From Bacteroidota bacterium (GTDB taxonomy: Bacteria; Bacteroidota; Bacteroidia; Bacteroidales; WCHB1-69): a stretch of DNA of 37,821 bases. Each line of letters opens with the position of its first letter. Position 1 is the first letter of the stretch. Both the position numbers and the translations under genes were made by a program. The stretch spans positions 1 through 37,821 of the forward strand of contig JAEWNB010000034.1 of assembly GCA_023392945.1 (NCBI GenBank), given 5' to 3'. The notes beneath the pieces were generated by a model that saw nothing but the letters and a program-made list of their open reading frames with translations, was not told where the DNA came from and did not search any database. Shown piece after piece: positions 26,387-33,897 of the stretch.

Positions 26387-26394
26387 TATTTTTG
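26387..26394 (+). promoter_or_regulatory. Possible -7 promoter element upstream of the ECF gene
   Basis: TATTTTTG, exact TAnnTTTG match, 106 bases before the ECF ATG. It could be a second, housekeeping promoter, but the leader would be longer than for most genes here. Confidence 0.3.
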
Positions 26395-26455
26395 TCGATT
26401 CTCTTTTTGAATTTCTTTTTGAGATCACTATTTCAAATTCAATTTTTTTAAAATA

Positions 26456-26471
26456 TGGCACGGTTATTGTT
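26456..26471 (+). promoter_or_regulatory. Predicted sigma-54 (RpoN) promoter of the ECF sigma gene
   Basis: TGGCACGGTTATTGTT fits the -24/-12 consensus TGGCACGnnnnTTGCW with one mismatch (C to T in the -12 box) and exact spacing. Transcription would start near 26481, giving a leader of about 20 bases before the ATG at 26501, like the other short leaders here. Confidence 0.65.
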
Positions 26472-26500
26472 CTAGTTTGTATACTTAAATATAATGACAA

Positions 26501-27034
26501 ATGACAACAAAAAATAATCTCATAGAAAGAGCATTGGGCTACGACCAAGGATTGCGTCAATATGCTTTATCCCTGACACTTAATCAAGACGATGCAAATG
26601 ATTTACTTCAGGAGACCTATTTAAAAGTATTACTCAATAGTGATTATTATAAGGATGATACAAATCTTAAAGCTTGGGTATATACTATAATGAAAAATAC
26701 TTTTATCAATAATTATCGAAGAAAACAACGTTCTAAAGTAATCGTTGAACAATCTGAAGATTTGTACTATCTTAATAACTACGTTTCTAGTCCTTCAGAT
26801 TCTGCTGATATGCGTTATTTTGTAAAAGATATCAATGACAAAATAGTAGAAAAAAATGAAGATCAACGTAAACCATTTGAAATGTTTCTTGATGGTTTTA
26901 AATACCAAGAAATCGCAAATGAAATGAATATTTCAATCGGTACTGTTAAAAGTAGAATTTTTTTTACCAGAAAGAAGTTGATGAATGATCTGAAAGATTA
27001 TGTTACGCCAAGTTATCCAACTCAAATGGCATAA
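26501..27034 (+). CDS. ECF-type RNA polymerase sigma factor
   Basis: A 177-aa sigma-70 family factor of the extracytoplasmic function group. Region 2 is visible as LTLNQDDANDLLQETYLKVL to AWVYTIMKNTFINNYRRK (about residues 25-86); region 4 as FLDGFKYQEIANEMNISIGTVKSRIFFTRKKL (about residues 125-160) with its helix-turn-helix. There is no membrane segment and no sensor extension. No anti-sigma gene follows: a strong terminator lies directly after the stop, so the gene is monocistronic and its control may be transcriptional, by the sigma-54-like promoter. In Porphyromonas the ECF factor SigP controls T9SS genes; whether this protein is related needs an alignment. Confidence 0.92.
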   Translation: MTTKNNLIERALGYDQGLRQYALSLTLNQDDANDLLQETYLKVLLNSDYYKDDTNLKAWVYTIMKNTFINNYRRKQRSKVIVEQSEDLYYLNNYVSSPSDSADMRYFVKDINDKIVEKNEDQRKPFEMFLDGFKYQEIANEMNISIGTVKSRIFFTRKKLMNDLKDYVTPSYPTQMA

Positions 27035-27064
27035 AAAAAAGGGCTCAAACGAGCCCTTTTTTTT
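27033..27064. terminator. Bidirectional rho-independent terminator
   Basis: An A-run, then GGGCTC (27041-27046), loop AAAC, GAGCCC (27051-27056) and a run of eight T. It lies between the stops of the ECF gene and the convergent aminotransferase and, having A- and T-runs on either side, can serve both. Confidence 0.92.
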
Positions 27065-27078
27065 ATAATATTATTTGA

Positions 27079-28311
27079 TTATTTAAGATTTAAAACAGCT
27101 TGTTTTATTCTTTTCACTGCTTCTATTAATTTATCTTCAGAGGTTGCATAAGATAATCTGATACAATTGTCATCTCCAAAAGCAATCCCTTGAACTAATG
27201 CAACATTAGCATCGTAAAGGAAATACATGCATAAATCATCTGAACCGTTAATCTTAGTTTTTTTGTATGTAGCTGCAAATATTGAATCTGCAGTAACATT
27301 TTTGCCATATAAATCCTTTACATCCGGGAAAAAATAAAATGCACCCTGAGGAAGCCGTACTTTAAATCCCGGAATTTCTTGCAAAAGTTTATAAACCAAA
27401 TCTCTACGCATTCTAAATATATTTCTCATTTCAATTATATCCTTTGAGGAAGCAGGATCAATTTCCATAGCCTTAATAACTGCTCGTTGTGCAATTGAAC
27501 AGGTTGCTGAAGTGACCTGCCCTTGTAATTTATTGCATGCTTTTGCAATAAAAAGGGGAGCTCCAATAAAACCTACTCTCCATCCGGTCATGGCAAATCC
27601 TTTGGCAACACCATTCACCGTTACAACTTGTTCTTTGATGAAATCAAATTGGGCAATGCTTTCGTGTTTTCCTTCAAAATTTATATGTTCATATATTTCG
27701 TCGGCCATAATTATTATCTGAGGATACTCTTTTACAACTTCTGCAAGTGCTTTCAATTCTTCTTTGGAATACAACATCCCCGTTGGATTGGAAGGGCTGC
27801 TGAACATGATGAGTTTAGTTTTCTGAGTTATAGCTTCTTTCAATTGAGAGGGTGTTATTTTAAAGTCGTTCTCAATTTTGGCAGGCACATAAACCGGAAT
27901 TCCTTCAGCTACTTTAACTATTTCCTTGTAAGAAACCCAAAATGGAGTGGGAATGATGACTTCATCACCCGGGTTTACTAATGACATTACTGTCTGATAT
28001 ATGGACTGTTTAGCTCCGGTTGATACTACAATCTGTTCCGGTGCATAATCTAAATTATTGTCTCTTTTAAATTTTGCACTAATGGCCTTACGCAGATCAG
28101 GATATCCGGGAACAGGAGGATAGTGTGTCCAGTTTTCATCAATCGATTTTTTGGCAAAATCTTTTATTATCTCCGGAGTGTTGAAATCCGGCTCCCCAAT
28201 ACTTAAACTGATTACATCTTTGCCGGTTTCTTTCAATTCTCTGGCAATTCGTGTCATTGCTAATGTCTCAGATTCAGACATAGTTAAAACTCTGTTTGAT
28301 AGTATTTCCAT
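27079..28311 (-). CDS. Class I/II pyridoxal-phosphate aminotransferase (aspartate aminotransferase type)
   Basis: A 410-aa fold-type I aminotransferase close to the prokaryotic aspartate aminotransferase group (subgroup I-beta). It shows SIGEPDFNTPEII near the N-terminus, STGAKQSIYQ, FSSPSNPTGMLYS with the conserved Asn, MADEIYEHI, and the PLP lysine motif VNGVAKGFAMTGWRVGF, plus the late arginine in CIRLSYATS that binds the substrate carboxylate. It probably interconverts aspartate and 2-oxoglutarate with oxaloacetate and glutamate. It has its own -7 element and is divergent from polA. Confidence 0.9.
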   Translation of the reverse strand: MEILSNRVLTMSESETLAMTRIARELKETGKDVISLSIGEPDFNTPEIIKDFAKKSIDENWTHYPPVPGYPDLRKAISAKFKRDNNLDYAPEQIVVSTGAKQSIYQTVMSLVNPGDEVIIPTPFWVSYKEIVKVAEGIPVYVPAKIENDFKITPSQLKEAITQKTKLIMFSSPSNPTGMLYSKEELKALAEVVKEYPQIIIMADEIYEHINFEGKHESIAQFDFIKEQVVTVNGVAKGFAMTGWRVGFIGAPLFIAKACNKLQGQVTSATCSIAQRAVIKAMEIDPASSKDIIEMRNIFRMRRDLVYKLLQEIPGFKVRLPQGAFYFFPDVKDLYGKNVTADSIFAATYKKTKINGSDDLCMYFLYDANVALVQGIAFGDDNCIRLSYATSEDKLIEAVKRIKQAVLNLK

Positions 28312-28349
28312 ATTATTTTTATTTATAATTATTATCTAAATTATGTCTG

Positions 28350-28357
28350 CAAAAGTA
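28350..28357 (-). promoter_or_regulatory. Predicted -7 promoter element for the aminotransferase gene
   Basis: TACTTTTG on the minus strand, exact TAnnTTTG match, 38 bases before the ATG. Confidence 0.55.
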
Positions 28358-28410
28358 CAAAATTTATATTTCTAAAAAACTTATTATAATATCTTTCAAG
28401 CCAATTTTAG

Positions 28411-28418
28411 TATCTTTG
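28411..28418 (+). promoter_or_regulatory. Predicted -7 promoter element for polA
   Basis: TATCTTTG, exact TAnnTTTG match, 26 bases before the polA ATG. Confidence 0.6.
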
Positions 28419-28444
28419 CATTTATTATTTTTTGATATCCAACT

Positions 28445-31201
28445 ATGTTGAATAAATTATTTTTACTTGATGCAATGGCATTAATCTATAGAGCGTATTA
28501 TGCCATGATTAAAACACCTCGCTATACATCCAAAGGACTTAATACTTCAGCAATTCTTGGATTTACAAATACATTATATGAGGTTCTTAAAAATGAAAAA
28601 CCAACACATATAGCTGTTTCATTTGATACCGGTGCTCCTACAATGAGACATGCTGATTATGATAACTATAAAGCCAATAGAGATGCTACCCCTGAGGATA
28701 TTATCGTTTCTATCCCTTATATAAAAAAAATTATTGAGGCTTTTAATATCCCTGTGGTTGAAATGGATGGATATGAAGCTGATGATGTTATAGGAACTAT
28801 TGCTAAAAAAGCTGAAATTGAAGGGTTTAAAGTGTTTATGATGACTTCGGATAAAGATTATGGGCAACTGGTTTCTGAAAATATTTTAATGTATAAACCC
28901 GGCAAGTTTGGTCAGAAAGCTGAAGTTGTTGGTGTTGAGGAAATTTGTCGTAAATATGAAATTTCTAATCCGGAACAACTTATTGATATTTTAGGACTTT
29001 GGGGAGATGCTTCTGATAATATCCCGGGTGTCCCCGGTATTGGAGAGGTTAAAGCCAAAAAATTGATTTCTCAATTCGGCTTGATTGAAAATATTTATAA
29101 ACATATTGATGAGGTTGATAATGAAAAACTTAAAACTATTCTGATTGAAAATCAAGATAAGGCTTTATTGTCCAAAATGTTGGCTACTATTATTGTGGAT
29201 GTTCCGGTTGATATTTCATTGAAGAAAATGAAGTACGATGGACCCGATGAAAAAAAATTACGTGATATTTTTAATGAATTGGAATTTAAAGCCTTGTCAC
29301 AAAGAATTTTTACTGATTTGTCATTAAAAAATTCAGCAGATTCTGATGGCAAAACAAAAGCCCCGGATTTGTTTTCTCCTGTTCAACATATAGCTAGCAG
29401 TCAGTTTGTAGATGATGAAAAGGAGGAAATGTCTATTAAAACTACATTTCGAGATTTATATCATAATATAAAGGGAATTAAATCGCTTGATGAACTTAAT
29501 TCCATTTTCTTTGGAAATGATATTTCAATAGTTTTTTTTGATTGGATATTGATAAATGAAAAAATTACCGGTTTTTCTTTTGCTTTTGATTCAGATACTG
29601 TTTTTTGCCATTTTCTTGAAAATGAAAATAGATACTTCCTTCCTCTCCTGAAATTTTTATTTGAAAAGGATCATTTAATTGTGACACACCAATGTAAACA
29701 AAGTTATAGGTTTTGTAAATCATTGAAAATTAATATTAAAGCTTCTTTCTTTGATGTTCAGATTGCACATTATTTAATTCAGCCCGAAAATAGTCACAGT
29801 ATTGACAGATTGGCAGAGAGTTATCTTAATTATAGCATGAGAGCCAACCTACCTAAAGAGGAAAGCGATCCCGACTCTAACAAGAATAATCTTATTCTTA
29901 GCAGTTGTGAGAAAGTTGAGGTTTTTCAGAGACTTTATGTGGTTTTTAAAATGGAATTGGAGAAAGATAATCTCTTTTCTCTTTTCGAAAAAATTGAAAT
30001 GCCCCTTGCTGAAGTTTTGGCTGATATGGAAAATTCAGGGATAAAATTAGATAATGAGGTTCTACAGGAAAATTCTTCTATTCTGAACAGCGATATACAA
30101 AATCTTGAAAATGAAATCTATCAGTTGTCAGGGGAAGAATTTAATTTGGCTTCTCCTAAACAACTTGGAGTTATTTTATTCAACAAACTTCAAATTATTG
30201 AAAATGCAAAGCTTACAAAAACCAAACAATATCAAACCGGGGAAGAAATCCTTAATAAGTTAGTAAATAAACATCCAATTGTGCCTTTAATTCTTGAATG
30301 GAGAAACTTGTCAAAGCTGAAATCTACTTATGTTGATGCTTTACCTCAACTTATTAACCCTAAAACAGGAAGAATTCATACAACTTTCAATCAAACCGTT
30401 ACTTCGACGGGTAGGTTGAGTTCAGTAAATCCTAATTTACAAAATATTCCTATTAGATCTGAAAGAGGACGTGATGTAAGAAAAGCTTTTGTGGCATCTG
30501 ATTTAAATTCTATTATTCTATCTGCAGATTATTCTCAGATTGAGTTAAGGATAGTGGCAGCTATATGTGGTGATGAAAGTATGATTGAGTCGTTTATGAA
30601 GAATCAGGATATTCATGCCACAATGGCATCCCGTGTCTATAAGGTTCCATTTGATAAAGTTGATTCAACCATGAGACGCAATGCTAAAACGGTTAATTTT
30701 GGCATTTTATATGGGATTTCTGCCTTCGGTTTGGCTGATAGATTGCATATTCCACAGAAAGAAGCCAGAGAATTAATTACTGAGTATTACGATAGTTTTC
30801 CTAAAATTACTGAATATCTGGAAAATACAATTGCTTTTGCGAAAGAACATGGTTATGTTGAGACGCTCCTCGGGAGACGGCGATATATAAGGGATATTAA
30901 CTCTGCCAATGCTATTCTTAGAAAAGCTGCTGAAAGAAATGCAATTAACGCACCAATTCAAGGTACTGCCGCAGACCTTATCAAAATCGCAATGATTGAC
31001 ATTTATCGGGAATTAAATAAAAGAAAACTAAAAAGCAAAATGTTGTTACAAGTTCACGATGAACTTGTTTTTGAAGTTCCTCTCACTGAATTGGAGATTA
31101 TGAAAAAAATTGTCCCTGAATTGATGAGTGGTGCTATGAATCTGTCAATTCCACTTTCTGTTGAGCTAAATTACGGAAAGAGTTGGTTTGATGCTCATTG
31201 A
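28445..31201 (+). CDS. polA: DNA polymerase I
   Basis: A 918-aa family A polymerase. The N-terminal 5' nuclease domain (about residues 1-290) has LLDAMALIYRAYYAM, YEADDVIGT, TSDKDYGQLV and GDASDNIPGVPGIG. The C-terminal polymerase domain has motif A SADYSQIELR (D695), motif B RRNAKTVNFGILYG (from 744) and motif C QVHDELVFEV (H871, D872). Both should be active. The middle 3'-5' exonuclease domain looks degenerate: the place of the usual FDTET acidic pair reads FFDWIL (D366 kept, glutamate lost), and the NLKYD-like aspartate is replaced (THQCKQSYRF). PolA fills gaps and removes RNA primers. It ends at a clear terminator. Confidence 0.96.
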   Translation: MLNKLFLLDAMALIYRAYYAMIKTPRYTSKGLNTSAILGFTNTLYEVLKNEKPTHIAVSFDTGAPTMRHADYDNYKANRDATPEDIIVSIPYIKKIIEAFNIPVVEMDGYEADDVIGTIAKKAEIEGFKVFMMTSDKDYGQLVSENILMYKPGKFGQKAEVVGVEEICRKYEISNPEQLIDILGLWGDASDNIPGVPGIGEVKAKKLISQFGLIENIYKHIDEVDNEKLKTILIENQDKALLSKMLATIIVDVPVDISLKKMKYDGPDEKKLRDIFNELEFKALSQRIFTDLSLKNSADSDGKTKAPDLFSPVQHIASSQFVDDEKEEMSIKTTFRDLYHNIKGIKSLDELNSIFFGNDISIVFFDWILINEKITGFSFAFDSDTVFCHFLENENRYFLPLLKFLFEKDHLIVTHQCKQSYRFCKSLKINIKASFFDVQIAHYLIQPENSHSIDRLAESYLNYSMRANLPKEESDPDSNKNNLILSSCEKVEVFQRLYVVFKMELEKDNLFSLFEKIEMPLAEVLADMENSGIKLDNEVLQENSSILNSDIQNLENEIYQLSGEEFNLASPKQLGVILFNKLQIIENAKLTKTKQYQTGEEILNKLVNKHPIVPLILEWRNLSKLKSTYVDALPQLINPKTGRIHTTFNQTVTSTGRLSSVNPNLQNIPIRSERGRDVRKAFVASDLNSIILSADYSQIELRIVAAICGDESMIESFMKNQDIHATMASRVYKVPFDKVDSTMRRNAKTVNFGILYGISAFGLADRLHIPQKEARELITEYYDSFPKITEYLENTIAFAKEHGYVETLLGRRRYIRDINSANAILRKAAERNAINAPIQGTAADLIKIAMIDIYRELNKRKLKSKMLLQVHDELVFEVPLTELEIMKKIVPELMSGAMNLSIPLSVELNYGKSWFDAH

Positions 31202-31218
31202 ATTTTATTTTAAAGAAA

Positions 31219-31256
31219 TAAAAAAAAAGAGGCTTCATAAAAAGCCTCTTTTTTTG
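31219..31256. terminator. Bidirectional rho-independent terminator after polA
   Basis: An A-run, stem AGAGGCTT (31228-31235), loop CATAAA, AAGCCTCT (31242-31249) and a T-run. It lies between polA and the convergent T9SS cargo gene and can act in both directions. Confidence 0.92.
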
Positions 31257-31273
31257 TTTAAAATAAATTAGAA

Positions 31274-32560
31274 TTATTTTATTATAACCTTAGAGGTGAA
31301 TACTTTTCCATTCTGAGTAACTTTAAGCATATAAACACCGCCGTTTAAATTGCTAACGTTAACATGAACAGTTTGGGTCTGAACATTGTCACTGTAAACA
31401 ACTTGACCAACAAGGTTGTAAAGTTCAATTTGAGCATTGCTATTATCCTTTAAATCAACTGTAAAGTTATCAGTTGCTGGATTTGGACGAATTGTAATGT
31501 TTTTAGTAGCCATTTCTTCAACACCAACCCATTCACAATCGTTGCAAGTAGCATGTAACCAAATTCCGGGACGCATTAAATTACCGTTCCAAAGGGAGTT
31601 AGATATAAAATATTTATAAAGGAAAAATGCAGGATTTTTAACAGAGTGTTCCATTCCGCATAAAGAGGTATTTGTTTCAGTCATTAATTCGGTTGAACCA
31701 GAAGATGCAAATTCTGAACGTGGGTCATCATTTGTATAACCGACAAATCTGTTGATATCAGTTCCAATTGCGGAAGCAACGGTACGTGTTGCATTGCCAG
31801 GTATGAAAGAATAGCTAACGAAAACTAATTTATCAGTTAGGTTCTCAAATCCGTCAACAGGAAATACAAATGTCATAAAATAACCACCTGTAGTGTCATC
31901 AATTGTTAAAGGCTGTTTGATTAATTGATATTGAGTGAAAGTGGTTCCGTCGATACAAGCATTGGCAATATCATAAGGAAGTTCCGGTTGAATAAACATA
32001 TCATTATCGTCAGCATCAATAACGTGGAAATAGTCAAGTTGATTAATAACGGCAATACTTAAAACAAGCGTATCCACAAGAGTGCTCGGAACAGCTGTTC
32101 CTCTTGAATAAGCAAAAGTACATCCGATAGAGTCAATGCTGTAAGATGTAGTAGCGCTTAAGTCAGGAACCGGAATAGGTTCTTGTGTGGTTTCATCAGA
32201 ATAACCAAAATAGAAGTTTTCCCATGTGTCACTTGCAAAATCAAATGTTTGAGCAAGTGAGTAAAATTGAGGACGTCCGTCACCATTACTGTAATGAACA
32301 GTTCCAACAGAATCACATAACATTACAACTCCACCATATTCTAATTCTTGTCCCATGTATATCTCAAGACCGATATTATAGGCATACCAAAATTGACCAG
32401 CACCTGCTTTTGAAGGAGTGTTTAATAATTTTTTTGCCGGACGAAGAAAAGTATTTTCTGTACTTTTAACAGGACGGGGTTGTACAAATTCTTGAGCAAC
32501 TTGAGCAAAACTGAAAGCTGCAACAAGAACAAATACCATTGTTGTGTAAAGTTTTTTCAT
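31274..32560 (-). CDS. Secreted protein of unknown function with T9SS sorting domain
   Basis: A 428-aa protein whose main body I do not recognise. It has a clear signal peptide (MKKLYTTMVFVLVAAFSFAQ), a beta-rich middle of about 310 residues with many Asp, Thr and Tyr and no visible catalytic motif, and a C-terminal T9SS type A sorting domain of about 75 residues (ITIRPNPATDNFTVDL, ELYNLVGQVVYS, LNGGVYMLKVTQNG). It should be exported by the T9SS and remain on the surface or be released. A CNDCE motif precedes the sorting domain. The gene stands alone between polA and gap, with a -7 box about 80 bp upstream of the ATG. Confidence 0.85.
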   Translation of the reverse strand: MKKLYTTMVFVLVAAFSFAQVAQEFVQPRPVKSTENTFLRPAKKLLNTPSKAGAGQFWYAYNIGLEIYMGQELEYGGVVMLCDSVGTVHYSNGDGRPQFYSLAQTFDFASDTWENFYFGYSDETTQEPIPVPDLSATTSYSIDSIGCTFAYSRGTAVPSTLVDTLVLSIAVINQLDYFHVIDADDNDMFIQPELPYDIANACIDGTTFTQYQLIKQPLTIDDTTGGYFMTFVFPVDGFENLTDKLVFVSYSFIPGNATRTVASAIGTDINRFVGYTNDDPRSEFASSGSTELMTETNTSLCGMEHSVKNPAFFLYKYFISNSLWNGNLMRPGIWLHATCNDCEWVGVEEMATKNITIRPNPATDNFTVDLKDNSNAQIELYNLVGQVVYSDNVQTQTVHVNVSNLNGGVYMLKVTQNGKVFTSKVIIK

Positions 32561-32637
32561 TTTTTTGGATTTAATTATTAATACTAATTTTTTGATTATA
32601 AATTACTTGAATTGTTTTTTTTAGTTTTTTTAGGTTG

Positions 32638-32645
32638 CAAAAATA
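32638..32645 (-). promoter_or_regulatory. Predicted -7 promoter element for the T9SS cargo gene
   Basis: TATTTTTG on the minus strand, exact TAnnTTTG match. The leader would be about 70 bases, longer than usual here. Confidence 0.5.
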
Positions 32646-32832
32646 CAATTTTTTTTTATATTTACTTGTTCTGCAAAAAAAAAACATTTTATTGCAGAAT
32701 TTTTTCATTTTATCCTAGAATACTTTATCCTTTCTTCCAAAATTATAAATGATTATGGAGTCACTTTTTTCTATTATTTTCAAGATTATTTATTGATCTA
32801 ATTTTGGGACTCTTTTATATGGTTTTATTTTG

Positions 32833-32840
32833 TAATTTTG
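32833..32840 (+). promoter_or_regulatory. Predicted -7 promoter element for gap
   Basis: TAATTTTG, exact TAnnTTTG match, 44 bases before the gap ATG. Confidence 0.55.
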
Positions 32841-32884
32841 CAATAACAGAAGAAAATAATTAACTTAATGAAAATCAATAAATT

Positions 32885-33889
32885 ATGAAAAAAATTCAAG
32901 TAGGAATCAATGGTTTTGGAAGAATTGGAAGACTTGTTTTTCGTGCTTCCACTGAAAGAGATAACATTCAGGTCGTTGCGATCAATGATTTGTTGGATGT
33001 GGATTATATGGCCTATATGTTACGCTATGATTCAGTTCATGGGAAATTTAAAGGGACAGTCGATGTTGTTGACGGAAAACTGGTTGTTAACGGTTTCCCT
33101 ATCAGAGTTACTGCTGAAAGGGATCCTGAGAATTTAAAATGGAATGAAGTTGGTGCAGAATATGTTGTGGAATCAACAGGATTGTTTTTAACGAAAGAAC
33201 TTGCTGAAAAACATCTTCGCGCCGGTGCTCAAAAAGTTGTTATGTCGGCTCCTCCTAAAGATGATACCCCGATGTTTGTTATGGGAGTTAATAATCATGA
33301 ATATGCAGGTCAAAATATTGTTTCAAATGCTTCTTGCACAACCAACTGTCTTGCCCCCCTTACTAAAGTGATTCATGATAATTTTGGCTTGATTGAAGGT
33401 TTGATGACTACCGTTCATGCAACTACTGCAACTCAGAAAACTGTTGACGGACCTTCAGCCAAAGATTGGAGAGGAGGCAGAGCTGCAGGTGGAAATATTA
33501 TTCCTTCTTCAACCGGGGCTGCAAAAGCTGTTACTAAAGTTATTCCCGAACTTAAAGGTAGATTAACAGGAATGTCTTTTCGTGTTCCAACTTTGGATGT
33601 CTCTGTGGTTGACCTTACCTGCCGCCTTGAGAAAGCAACTTCCTACGACGAGATAAAAGCTGTAATTAAAAAAGCATCTGAAAATGAGTTAAAGGGAATT
33701 CTTGGTTATACAGAAGATTCCGTTGTTTCTTCGGATTTTATCGGTGATACCAGAACTTCAATCTTTGATGCAAATGCAGGTATCATGCTCAATCCCAATT
33801 TTGTCAAATTGGTTTCCTGGTATGATAATGAAATGGGTTATTCAAATAAAATCCTTGACCTAATTTCATATCTGAAAAGTAAGGATTAA
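32885..33889 (+). CDS. gap: Glyceraldehyde-3-phosphate dehydrogenase (NAD, type I)
   Basis: A 334-aa glycolytic enzyme. The NAD-binding motif is VGINGFGRIGRLVFR, followed by VVAINDLLD (N34, D35; the aspartate favours NAD over NADP). The catalytic cysteine is C151 in SNASCTTNCLAPL and the catalytic histidine is H178 in TTVHATTATQ. WYDNEMGYSNK near the end is standard. The enzyme converts glyceraldehyde 3-phosphate to 1,3-bisphosphoglycerate. priA starts 8 bp after its stop, so the two are probably co-transcribed. Confidence 0.97.
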   Translation: MKKIQVGINGFGRIGRLVFRASTERDNIQVVAINDLLDVDYMAYMLRYDSVHGKFKGTVDVVDGKLVVNGFPIRVTAERDPENLKWNEVGAEYVVESTGLFLTKELAEKHLRAGAQKVVMSAPPKDDTPMFVMGVNNHEYAGQNIVSNASCTTNCLAPLTKVIHDNFGLIEGLMTTVHATTATQKTVDGPSAKDWRGGRAAGGNIIPSSTGAAKAVTKVIPELKGRLTGMSFRVPTLDVSVVDLTCRLEKATSYDEIKAVIKKASENELKGILGYTEDSVVSSDFIGDTRTSIFDANAGIMLNPNFVKLVSWYDNEMGYSNKILDLISYLKSKD

Positions 33890-33897
33890 TATTGTGA

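Larger units (their letters stand above)
26134..26500. other. Divergent regulatory region between C10 peptidase and ECF sigma genes
   Basis: About 370 bp with no credible gene. It holds the C10 peptidase -7 box (26176-26183, minus), two near-identical palindromes (26213-26226 and 26286-26299), a direct repeat TGATAAATT (26335-26343 and 26367-26375, 32 bp apart), a possible plus-strand -7 box TATTTTTG (26387-26394), and a sigma-54-like promoter (26456-26471) just before the ECF gene. Confidence 0.7.
32561..32884. other. Divergent intergenic region between T9SS cargo gene and gap
   Basis: About 325 bp, very AT-rich, with long T and A runs at 32615-32665 and 32676-32690. It holds the minus-strand -7 box for the cargo gene (32638-32645) and the plus-strand box for gap (32833-32840). 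I see no gene and no convincing dyad in between. Confidence 0.6.

Noticed and set aside
26375..26560. 61-codon minus-strand open frame in the C10/ECF spacer
   Set aside because: It crosses the ECF start and the sigma-54-like promoter and has no recognisable features.
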